Source: Leifsonia sp. Leaf264
GTDB lineage: Bacteria; Actinomycetota; Actinomycetes; Actinomycetales; Microbacteriaceae
DNA: 64,000 nucleotides
Assembly (NCBI RefSeq): GCF_001422325.1
Contig: NZ_LMMR01000004.1
Location: 501,752-565,751, forward strand
Direction of reading: 5' to 3'
The position numbers were made by a program, and so were the translations under genes. The notes under the pieces are model-generated. The model did no database searches and was not told the origin of the DNA. It worked only from the letters and a program-made list of their open reading frames with translations. Numbering within the stretch: the stretch's first letter is position 1; each line of letters starts with the position of its first letter. Shown piece after piece: positions 8,550-14,641 of this stretch.

Positions 8550-9091
8550 GAGAACCGCTCGAGCTGCTCGAGTTGCATGACCATCCACGGGCTGAAGGCC
8601 CACGGGGTCTCCCCCGCGGCCTTGGCGACGGCGGCGGGGTCGGCCCAGACGAATTCGGCCACCTCGCGCGGGTCGGGGTCTGGGTCGCCGTCGGTGCGGG
8701 CGACGTAGACGGGGCAGACCTCGTTCTCGACGTTGCCGCGGGCATCGATGGCCCGGTACCGGAACAGGGGGAGTGCGAGGGCGACATCGGTGATCTCGAG
8801 GCCGAGCTCGAAATCGGCCCGGCGGTGCACGGCGCTCAGTACGGGCTCGGCCGGACGGGGGTGGCCGCAGAAGGAATTGGTCCAGACCCCGGGCCAGGTC
8901 TTCTTGTCCAGCGCGCGTCGCGTGATGAGCAGTCTCCCGTCCCCGTCCAGCACATAGCAGGAGAACGCGAGATGCAATGCCGTGTCCGGGCCGTGGGCCG
9001 CGGCCTTGGAAGCCGTGCCGATGGGCGTCCCGTCCATGTCGAGCAGGACGATCTCGTCGTCGACGTGGATCTCCGTGTCCGTCAGTGTCAT
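8546..9091 (-). CDS. idi: Isopentenyl-diphosphate delta-isomerase, type I
   Basis: A 181-residue Nudix-fold isomerase. The motifs TNSFCGHPRP (catalytic Cys) and RYRAIDARGNVENEVCPVY (with the catalytic Glu in ENE) identify the type I enzyme; DKKTWPGVW is also diagnostic. It interconverts IPP and DMAPP, so it balances the two C5 units needed by CrtE and by the elongase CrtEb, which uses DMAPP. It is the first gene of the carotenoid operon, with the ATG at 9091. Its upstream region holds a perfect 15-bp palindrome (9125-9139) shared with the divergent MarR-type regulator gene. Confidence 0.94.
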   Translation of the reverse strand: MTLTDTEIHVDDEIVLLDMDGTPIGTASKAAAHGPDTALHLAFSCYVLDGDGRLLITRRALDKKTWPGVWTNSFCGHPRPAEPVLSAVHRRADFELGLEITDVALALPLFRYRAIDARGNVENEVCPVYVARTDGDPDPDPREVAEFVWADPAAVAKAAGETPWAFSPWMVMQLEQLERFS

Positions 9092-9115
9092 GATCGCCCC
9101 CCGGTTATCGGATCC

Positions 9116-9121
9116 TGTCAA
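9116..9121 (-). promoter_or_regulatory. Candidate -35-like hexamer TTGACA of the crt operon
   Basis: On the minus strand the sequence reads TTGACA, the ideal -35 hexamer, 25 bp upstream of the idi start codon and 3 bp from the palindrome at 9125-9139. No clear TANNNT box lies at the usual distance, so the assignment is tentative. Confidence 0.3.
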
Positions 9122-9124
9122 ATA

Positions 9125-9139
9125 GCTAACTGAGTTAGC
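9125..9139. promoter_or_regulatory. Putative CrtR operator, palindrome GCTAAC-TGA-GTTAGC
   Basis: Six-base arms GCTAAC and GTTAGC are perfect reverse complements around a 3-bp centre. The palindrome lies in the 63-72 bp between the divergent crt operon and the MarR-type gene. MarR dimers bind palindromes of this size. In C. glutamicum the MarR-family repressor CrtR sits divergently to the crt operon and is released by isoprenoid diphosphates. With the TACCAT box at 9151-9156 as -10, the palindrome would cover the -35 region of the regulator gene, fitting autorepression. Confidence 0.65.
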
Positions 9140-9150
9140 GAATCTGACGT

Positions 9151-9156
9151 TACCAT
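9151..9156 (+). promoter_or_regulatory. Candidate -10 box TACCAT for the MarR-type gene
   Basis: TACCAT is followed by seven bases and then the ATG at 9164. This is the same spacing seen at other proposed leaderless genes here, and it is the main reason for preferring 9164 over the ATG at 9155, which overlaps the box. Confidence 0.4.
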
Positions 9157-9163
9157 GTCTGAC

Positions 9164-9730
9164 ATGACCACAGAAGCCGATTCTCGCGAGCTTCCTGCCG
9201 CGTACTGGTACGACGCAGCGGAGCCCGGTGCCGATGACGCGATCGGAGTGCTCGAGGCGCTCCGCCGGTTCCGGAGCGCAGACAAGACGATGCGGCTGCG
9301 AACCCAGGACGACATGGACATGAACGAGACCGACCTGGCGGCGCTGCGGTACCTCATCGCCGAGGAGAAGGGTGGGCGCGAGGTCGGCCCCACCGACCTG
9401 GCCCATCACCTGGGCATCTCGACGGCGGCGACGACGAAGCTCATCAAGCGCCTCGTCGCGTCAGGCCACCTTCAGCGTCGCCCGCACCCGCACGATCGGC
9501 GGGCTCAGATCCTGCATCCGACCCCGGGTGCCCATGAGGAGGTGCGTGCGACCCTGGCCGCCATGCACGCCCGCATGATGGACGTCGCCGACGCATTCGC
9601 ACCCGAGGAGCAGCTGGTCGTCGTGCGATTCCTCACCGCGATGGCCGAGGCCGTCTCGCACGCCCACGATGATGACGCCGCCCACGGCGCCTCCCACGAC
9701 GCAGCACGCGACGCTGACCCCCAGCCGTGA
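9164..9730 (+). CDS. crtR: MarR-family transcriptional regulator, CrtR-like
   Basis: A winged-helix regulator of 188 residues if it starts at 9164, or 191 from the ATG at 9155. The DNA-binding core is TDLAHHLGISTAATTKLIKRLVASGHLQRRPHPHDRRAQ, with the recognition helix around STAATTKLIKRL and the wing HPHDRRAQ typical of MarR. It is divergent from idi-crtE-crtB-crtI-crtYe-crtYf-crtEb, the same arrangement as crtR in C. glutamicum, where the protein represses carotenogenesis and senses GGPP and related diphosphates. The palindrome in the shared promoter is its likely operator. The C-terminus is rich in His, Asp and Ala and looks disordered. The ligand here is inferred, not seen. Confidence 0.82.
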   Translation: MTTEADSRELPAAYWYDAAEPGADDAIGVLEALRRFRSADKTMRLRTQDDMDMNETDLAALRYLIAEEKGGREVGPTDLAHHLGISTAATTKLIKRLVASGHLQRRPHPHDRRAQILHPTPGAHEEVRATLAAMHARMMDVADAFAPEEQLVVVRFLTAMAEAVSHAHDDDAAHGASHDAARDADPQP

Positions 9731-9782
9731 TCCGCGCCGACATCTCGCGTAGCCTGCCGGCCGGGTGAGGCATGCTGGAGGT

Positions 9783-10238
9783 ATGACCACAGCAACTGGA
9801 GACGCCTGGGTCGAGGGTCCCGACGGATCCAGGTTCTGGGGTCGATTCGGGGCGGCCGGCCTGCTGGCCTGGGATCCCGCTCGGGGAGTGCTCATGCAGC
9901 ACCGCGCCAGCTGGAGCCACTTCGGCGACACCTGGGGGTTGCCGGGCGGGGCCCGCCACGTCGATGAGGACGCCGTGACGGGCGCCATCCGCGAGGCCGG
10001 CGAGGAGGCCGGTGTCAGCGGCGACGATCTCGAGGTCGTCACCACCTCGGTGCTCGACCTGGGGTTCTGGTCGTACACGACGGTCGTCGCCAGGGTGCTG
10101 CATCCGTTCGAGCCCGTCATCAGCGACCCCGAGTCCATCGCGCTGGCCTGGGTGCCCGTCGACGAGGTGTCCGAGCTTCCGCTCCACCCCGGCTTCGCGG
10201 CGAGCTGGCCGGGGCTGCGCGGACTGCTCGTCGGCTAG
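9783..10238 (+). CDS. Nudix hydrolase
   Basis: A 151-residue protein with a complete Nudix box, G-x5-E-x7-REAGEEAGV, in GGARHVDEDAVTGAIREAGE (about residues 58-82). It should hydrolyse a nucleoside diphosphate linked to another group; the substrate cannot be told from the box. The leading segment SRFWGRFGAAGLLAWDPARG and the end of the protein fit small actinobacterial Nudix proteins. The start at ATG 9783 follows CTGGAGGT, a good ribosome binding site; an upstream in-frame ATG at 9765 lacks one. It is preceded by a TAGCCT at about 9750. Confidence 0.87.
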   Translation: MTTATGDAWVEGPDGSRFWGRFGAAGLLAWDPARGVLMQHRASWSHFGDTWGLPGGARHVDEDAVTGAIREAGEEAGVSGDDLEVVTTSVLDLGFWSYTTVVARVLHPFEPVISDPESIALAWVPVDEVSELPLHPGFAASWPGLRGLLVG

Positions 10239-10250
10239 TCCGCGACAGCC

Positions 10251-11087
10251 TCAGGAGGCAGCGGCCTCCGCGGGGTCGGCCGTGCGCCGGCGGGGGAACC
10301 ACGGGACGATGGCCGAGGTCGAGGCCTGGTAGTCGGCATACTCCGGATGCCGTGCCTTCGACAGTGACTCGGTGAACACCGTCGAGCCGATGAACAGGGC
10401 GGTCAGCAGGAGCGGGCCGAGGATGCTCCAGTGCAGCACGGTCCCCGTCGCCACGATCGCGAAGAGGTAGAGCGCCCACCACTGCGCCTGTTCGAAGAAG
10501 AAGTTGGGGTGACGGGAGTAGCGGAACAGTCCGGTCTGCAGGAACCGCGGCTCGGGTCGACGTCCGGCTGCACTCTCGGCCTTCTTCCACTGGTGGAAGT
10601 TCCACTGCTGCTGGTCGGCGATGGTCTCACCGGTCAGCAGGGCGAGGAAGAGCACGGCCACGATCACGTCCGCGACGCCGAGCGGCGACGGGCCGGCCTG
10701 GTACACCGTGAAGGCGGAGAGGGTCATGCCGAGGATGAGCACGTTCTGGTACCCGGCGATGAAGAACAGGTTGAACGCCTGGAACGCGGCCTTCGGCATC
10801 CGTTCCCGGAGAGCTGCCCACCGGTAGTCCTCGCCGCCGCGGGCGTAGCCGCCCTTGCGCCCGAAGTTGATGGTGAGACGCACTCCCCACAGCGTCACCA
10901 GCACCGCCATCAGGACGAGCCTGGCGTCGGCGAACCCCGACGCAGCGGCGAAGACCCAGAGGTACACGATGGGGGAGATCGACCAGATGCGATCGACCCA
11001 CGAGTACTCACGGGTGAGCACGGAGAGGAGCCAGGTGCCGGCGATGGTGCCGACGCAGATCCAGAGACACACGACGAGAGGCTGCAT
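10251..11087 (-). CDS. DUF1295 / isoprenylcysteine-methyltransferase-like membrane protein
   Basis: A 278-residue polytopic membrane protein with about seven hydrophobic helices. The segment TGLFRYSRHPNFFFEQAQWWA (about residues 190-210) is the hallmark of DUF1295, a family related to steroid 5-alpha-reductases and isoprenylcysteine methyltransferases. The real substrate is unknown; a lipid or isoprenoid is likely from the fold. The start ATG at 11087 is chosen because a TAACAT box ends 7 bp before it, which overlaps the alternative ATG at 11096. The gene is divergent from the phosphatidyltransferase at 11122, with facing leaderless promoters. Confidence 0.85.
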   Translation of the reverse strand: MQPLVVCLWICVGTIAGTWLLSVLTREYSWVDRIWSISPIVYLWVFAAASGFADARLVLMAVLVTLWGVRLTINFGRKGGYARGGEDYRWAALRERMPKAAFQAFNLFFIAGYQNVLILGMTLSAFTVYQAGPSPLGVADVIVAVLFLALLTGETIADQQQWNFHQWKKAESAAGRRPEPRFLQTGLFRYSRHPNFFFEQAQWWALYLFAIVATGTVLHWSILGPLLLTALFIGSTVFTESLSKARHPEYADYQASTSAIVPWFPRRRTADPAEAAAS

Positions 11088-11094
11088 GCAGCGC

Positions 11095-11100
11095 ATGTTA
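11095..11100 (-). promoter_or_regulatory. Candidate -10 box TAACAT for the DUF1295 gene
   Basis: Minus-strand TAACAT, seven bases before the ATG at 11087. It faces the TAGACT box at 11110-11115 on the other strand; the two boxes are only 9 bp apart, so the promoters are back to back. Confidence 0.4.
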
Positions 11101-11109
11101 CGCCGTCGA

Positions 11110-11115
11110 TAGACT
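11110..11115 (+). promoter_or_regulatory. Candidate -10 box TAGACT for the phosphatidyltransferase gene
   Basis: TAGACT ends six bases before the GTG start at 11122, consistent with a leaderless transcript; no ribosome binding site fits between. Confidence 0.5.
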
Positions 11116-11121
11116 CGATCC

Positions 11122-11733
11122 GTGGCAGAGCCGAGCGAGCCGACGAACCGGATCTGGACGGTTCCCAACGTGCTGAGCATGCTGAGGCTCGTGCTGGTGC
11201 CGTTCTTCCTCGGCTACCTCATCGTCGGCGACTACACGGCGGCTCTCGTCATCCTCGTCGTCTCCAGTGCGACGGACTTCCTCGACGGCTTCATCGCCCG
11301 ACGGTTCAACCAGATCTCCAGGCTCGGCCAACTGCTCGACCCCGCCGCTGACAGGCTCTACCTCTTCGCCTCGATCCTCGGGCTGGCAGCCGGCGGACTC
11401 GTCCCGTGGTGGCTGGTCGTGGTGATAGTCGGACGGGACGTCTTCCTGGCCGTGCTCGGCATCGTTCTGGCCAACCACGGCTACGGCCCGCTTCCGGTGC
11501 ACCAGCTGGGCAAGGTGGCCACCTTCGCCCTGTTCCTCGGGCTCCCCGTGATCATGCTCGGCGCCGCCTTCCCCGCCACGGCGGCCGTCGCCCTGCCGAT
11601 CGGATGGGCGATCACGCTCTGGGGCGTGTTCCTCTACTGGTGGGCCGGCATCATCTACGCGATCGAAACCGGGCGTGTCATTCGCCTGCCGCTGGTTCCC
11701 AGCCCTCGGCGATCAGATACGCTGGGGGAATAG
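11122..11733 (+). CDS. CDP-alcohol phosphatidyltransferase (PgsA-like)
   Basis: A 203-residue membrane protein with the full CDP-alcohol phosphotransferase motif D-x2-DG-x2-AR-x8-G-x3-D-x3-D, seen as DFLDGFIARR then SRLGQLLDPAADR (about residues 53-80). Five or six hydrophobic helices follow. The enzyme transfers a phosphatidyl group from CDP-diacylglycerol to an alcohol in the membrane; phosphatidylglycerophosphate synthase or cardiolipin synthase are the likely activities. It is 11 bp upstream of garA; in M. tuberculosis a homologue (pgsA2) also lies a few genes upstream of garA, so the linkage is conserved. Start is GTG. Confidence 0.9.
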   Translation: MAEPSEPTNRIWTVPNVLSMLRLVLVPFFLGYLIVGDYTAALVILVVSSATDFLDGFIARRFNQISRLGQLLDPAADRLYLFASILGLAAGGLVPWWLVVVIVGRDVFLAVLGIVLANHGYGPLPVHQLGKVATFALFLGLPVIMLGAAFPATAAVALPIGWAITLWGVFLYWWAGIIYAIETGRVIRLPLVPSPRRSDTLGE

Positions 11734-11744
11734 GGAGGTGCACT

Positions 11745-12221
11745 GTGGGAGAGTCCGATGACCGGAATGCCGGAGCACAGGCCGACGAGGTCGACCAGGT
11801 GAGCACGGACACCACTCTGTCCTTCACTCAGGAGCAGGCGGCGTCACTGCTGGCGAGCGACCCCGATCTGACCGCTGAGGAAGACGAGGCGATCCAGGCC
11901 CTGCCGTCGGGTTCCGCGCTCCTCGTGGTGCGTCGTGGTCCGAACGCCGGTGCGCGCTTCCTCCTCGACGCCGATGTCACGACGACGGGACGGCATCCCG
12001 ATGCCGACATCTTCCTCGACGACGTGACGGTGTCGCGCCACCACGCGCAGTTCCTGCGCCATGGCACGGCATTCGAGGTCAAAGACCTCGGCTCCCTGAA
12101 CGGAACCTACTTCGACGGAGTGCGAATCGAGACGGCCCTGCTGGCCGACGGCGCCGAGGTGCAGGTCGGCAAGTTCCGCCTCACGTTCTACTCCTCGAGG
12201 TCCGACCTCGCAGGAGCATGA
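11745..12221 (+). CDS. garA: FHA-domain regulator GarA/OdhI
   Basis: A 158-residue forkhead-associated protein. The FHA domain (about residues 60-150) has the phosphothreonine-binding motifs GRHPDADIFLDDVTVSRHHA and GSLNGTYFDG. The N-terminal tail contains DTT at residues 22-24, corresponding to the ETT site that PknB/PknG-type kinases phosphorylate in mycobacterial GarA and corynebacterial OdhI. Unphosphorylated GarA/OdhI inhibits 2-oxoglutarate dehydrogenase and regulates glutamate metabolism; phosphorylation makes the tail bind its own FHA domain. The acidic residue before the pair is Asp here, not Glu. The start is GTG at 11745 after GGGAGGTG. It overlaps ftsR by 4 bp. Confidence 0.92.
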   Translation: MGESDDRNAGAQADEVDQVSTDTTLSFTQEQAASLLASDPDLTAEEDEAIQALPSGSALLVVRRGPNAGARFLLDADVTTTGRHPDADIFLDDVTVSRHHAQFLRHGTAFEVKDLGSLNGTYFDGVRIETALLADGAEVQVGKFRLTFYSSRSDLAGA

Positions 12222-12922
12222 TGGCGGGCGCCGGCGCCCACGCGCGGGTACCCGCAACCCCCTCACTGCTCAGCATCGGCCAGGTCCTCGCGCGCCTCAC
12301 TCCTGAGCATCCCGAGCTGACCCCGTCGAAGCTGCGCTTCCTCGAGGAGCAGGGCCTGATCTCTCCGGCACGCACCGAGTCGGGCTACCGCAAGTTCTGC
12401 GCCGCCGACGTCGAGCGCATCCAGCTCATCCTCGGCATGCAGCGCGACCACTACCTGCCGCTCAAGGTCATCCGCGGCTATCTCGAGCAGCTCGACGCCG
12501 GGCACGTGCCGACCCTCCCCGGTACGGCCGCGACCGGGCCGTCGATGCTCTCCACCGCGCGGAGGTTCGACCGCGACGAGCTGCTGCGCGAGTCGGATGC
12601 ATCACCGCAGCTGCTGGCCGACGCCGTGTCGGCGTCGCTCATCGTTCCGGCCGACGTCTACAGCGAGGAGACGGTCAGCGTGCTGCGCGCCCTCGCCGAG
12701 CTGAGGAAGGCCGGCATCGAGCCGCGCCACCTGCGTGGATTCCGCGCGGCCGCCGAGCGCGAGTCCTCGCTCATCGAGACGGCGATGACGCCCATCGTGC
12801 GCCGCAACGACGCCTCCAGCCGTGCCAAGGGGGCGGAACTGGCCCTCGAGATCGCCTCCCAGCTGGAGGTCGTACGATCGACCCTGCTGCGCGCCGCACT
12901 TCAGCGCGTGACCAATCCGTGA
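12218..12922 (+). CDS. ftsR: MerR-family regulator FtsR
   Basis: A 234-residue protein with an N-terminal MerR helix-turn-helix: LLSIGQVLARLTPEHPELTP then SKLRFLEEQGLISPARTESG (about residues 10-55). The position directly after garA and the sequence identify it as the orthologue of M. tuberculosis Rv1828 and C. glutamicum FtsR. FtsR was reported to activate ftsZ expression in corynebacteria; ftsZ lies at 46456 in this window with a 194-bp upstream region. The start ATG at 12218 overlaps the garA stop (ATGA); another ATG follows at 12221. The C-terminal half (SASLIVPADVYSEETVSVLRAL onward) is the effector or dimer region with no recognised ligand. Confidence 0.88.
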   Translation: MMAGAGAHARVPATPSLLSIGQVLARLTPEHPELTPSKLRFLEEQGLISPARTESGYRKFCAADVERIQLILGMQRDHYLPLKVIRGYLEQLDAGHVPTLPGTAATGPSMLSTARRFDRDELLRESDASPQLLADAVSASLIVPADVYSEETVSVLRALAELRKAGIEPRHLRGFRAAAERESSLIETAMTPIVRRNDASSRAKGAELALEIASQLEVVRSTLLRAALQRVTNP

Positions 12923-13029
12923 CTTCCTCGACACGCGGTGCCGATGTCGTTGCCGCACGGCACTGACCTGAGTACCGTGAGTGAAGCGGCGCACGGACTG
13001 TGCGCATCCTGTCGGAAGAGGCGAAATCC

Positions 13030-13578
13030 ATGAGTGAACTCAGTCGGAGTGACGCAGATCGTTACGATCTGCAGCTGCTGTTCACCGACGGACTCCCCGA
13101 GATGGACGCCAACTCCGGCTACCGCGGAGCCGTCGCAGCACGCGCTGCCGGCATCAGCTATCGCCAGCTCGACTATTGGGCCCGCACCGAACTCGTCGAG
13201 CCCACTGTGCGCGGCGCGGCCGGCTCCGGATCGCAGCGCCTCTACGGCTTCCGCGACATCCTCGTGCTCAAGCTCGTCAAACGCCTCCTCGACACCGGCA
13301 TCTCCCTCCAGCAGATCCGCGTCGCCGTCAACCAGCTGCGTGAGGCCGGCATCAACGACCTCGCCCAGACCACTCTCATGAGCGACGGCGCCAGCGTCTA
13401 CCTGTGCACCTCGAACGACGAGGTCATCGACCTGGTCAGCCGCGGCCAGGGCGTGTTCGGCATCGCCGTCGGGAAGGTGCTGCGGGAGGTCGAGTCGACG
13501 CTCGTCGAGATCGACTCGCACCCCGTCGACACCATGGACGAGCTCGCCGCTCGTCGTCAGACGCGCAAGATCTCCTAG
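13030..13578 (+). CDS. MerR-family regulator, Rv1830-like
   Basis: A 182-residue regulator with the MerR-type HTH in AAARAAGISYRQLDYWARTE and LVEPTVRGAAGSGSQRLYGF (about residues 35-75); the sequence is close to M. tuberculosis Rv1830, which follows garA and Rv1828 there too. The start at 13030 is preceded by GGAAGAGG; the in-frame ATG-like start 30 bp upstream has no such site. In mycobacteria a bifunctional nuclease (Rv1829) is encoded between the two MerR genes; it is absent here and only 107 bp lie between. The C-terminal region (SDGASVYLCTSNDEVIDLV) is conserved, of unknown function. Confidence 0.87.
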   Translation: MSELSRSDADRYDLQLLFTDGLPEMDANSGYRGAVAARAAGISYRQLDYWARTELVEPTVRGAAGSGSQRLYGFRDILVLKLVKRLLDTGISLQQIRVAVNQLREAGINDLAQTTLMSDGASVYLCTSNDEVIDLVSRGQGVFGIAVGKVLREVESTLVEIDSHPVDTMDELAARRQTRKIS

Positions 13579-13599
13579 GGCACCGCTCACACGTCCTAC

Positions 13600-13691
13600 C
13601 CGCTGATCGAGTAGCGCCCGACGGAGTCGGTCGCACCGCATCGGGTCTCGATACGCGTGCTCGCTGCGCTCGCTCGCTACTCGACCAGCGG
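13600..13691. repeat. REP-like long inverted repeat between convergent genes
   Basis: The arms CCGCTGATCGAGTAGCG (13600-13616) and CGCTACTCGACCAGCGG (13675-13691) are reverse complements with one mismatch over 17 bp. The loop contains a shorter near-palindrome, GCTCGCTGCGCTCGCT. Elements with TCGAGTAGC arms are scattered between genes in many Microbacteriaceae genomes. It sits in the 122 bp between the convergent merR and parA genes and could act as a bidirectional terminator. Confidence 0.75.
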
Positions 13692-13700
13692 AGGCCGGCC

Positions 13701-14564
13701 TCAGCCCGCCGACTGCTCCGAGCGGTCGATCGCCGGGCGCTCGACGGGCTGCGGGGCCGCGAGGTGCGCGTACTCGCCGATGCGCGCGGTGCGCAGCACA
13801 CGGTCGAGGAGCTGGTCGAAGTAGCGCGCCATCTCCTGCGCGCTGTCGCCGGGCCAGGCGTGCAGCGGCTGTCCGGCGCCCTGCGCCTGCTGCAGCGAGG
13901 TGCGCTCAGGCAGCTGAGGCGAGAGCACCAGCGGCCCGAACATGTCGCGCAGCTCCTTGATGCGGTACTGGTGCTCGAGGGAGGCGACGCGGGTGCGGTT
14001 CACGATGATGCCGAGAGGCTGCAGGCGCGATGACATGCCGCGGCGGATCTCCTCGATCGCACGCAGGGCGCGGTCCGCCGCCGCCACGGAGAACAACCCG
14101 GGCTCGGTCACGACGGCGACGCGGTCGCTGGCGGCCCAGGCCGTGCGGGTGAGCGCGTTGAGGGTCGGTGCGCAGTCGACGAGCACCAGCTCGTATTCCT
14201 TCTCGATGGTCTCGAGGGCGTCCTCGAGCTTCCAGATGTCGCGTTCGTGAGGGTGCGGTCCGTCGTAGTTGATGGCCGACGGGCTTCCGATCATCACGTC
14301 GAGCTTGGAGCCGGGGCGGCCACGCGTCCAGCCGCTGGGAGCGATCGCCGAACGCACGATCTTCTCCTTCGGACTCGCGAGCACGTCGGCCACATTGAGG
14401 TGACCGGCGACGCTGACGGCCATTCCGGTCGACACATCGGACTGCGGGTCGAGGTCGACGACAAGGGTACGGATGCCGCGGGCGAACGCCGCTGAAGCGA
14501 GTCCGAGCGTCACCGTCGTCTTGCCGACGCCACCCTTGAGGGAGCTGACGGAGAGTACGTGCAC
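13701..14564 (-). CDS. ParA/Soj-family ATPase
   Basis: A 287-residue deviant Walker ATPase: [20 protein letters not shown] (residues about 5-24, with the signature first Lys), VVDLDPQSDVSTGM, and VLVDCAPTLNALT. It should form ATP-dependent dimers on DNA or membrane and position a cargo. No ParB partner gene is adjacent, so it is probably an orphan ParA rather than the chromosomal segregation pair. I prefer the GTG at 14564 because a TAACGT box lies 8 bp upstream; a GTG at 14585 would add seven residues. The C-terminus after APQPVERPAIDRSEQ is probably disordered. It is divergent from pyc. Confidence 0.85.
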   Translation of the reverse strand: MHVLSVSSLKGGVGKTTVTLGLASAAFARGIRTLVVDLDPQSDVSTGMAVSVAGHLNVADVLASPKEKIVRSAIAPSGWTRGRPGSKLDVMIGSPSAINYDGPHPHERDIWKLEDALETIEKEYELVLVDCAPTLNALTRTAWAASDRVAVVTEPGLFSVAAADRALRAIEEIRRGMSSRLQPLGIIVNRTRVASLEHQYRIKELRDMFGPLVLSPQLPERTSLQQAQGAGQPLHAWPGDSAQEMARYFDQLLDRVLRTARIGEYAHLAAPQPVERPAIDRSEQSAG

Positions 14565-14641
14565 AAGTAGATACGTTACCTTCACTAGTCTGGGAGAACC
14601 TAACCGTCAGACCCGTGCCGCGCGCCTCACGAAAGGCCTGT

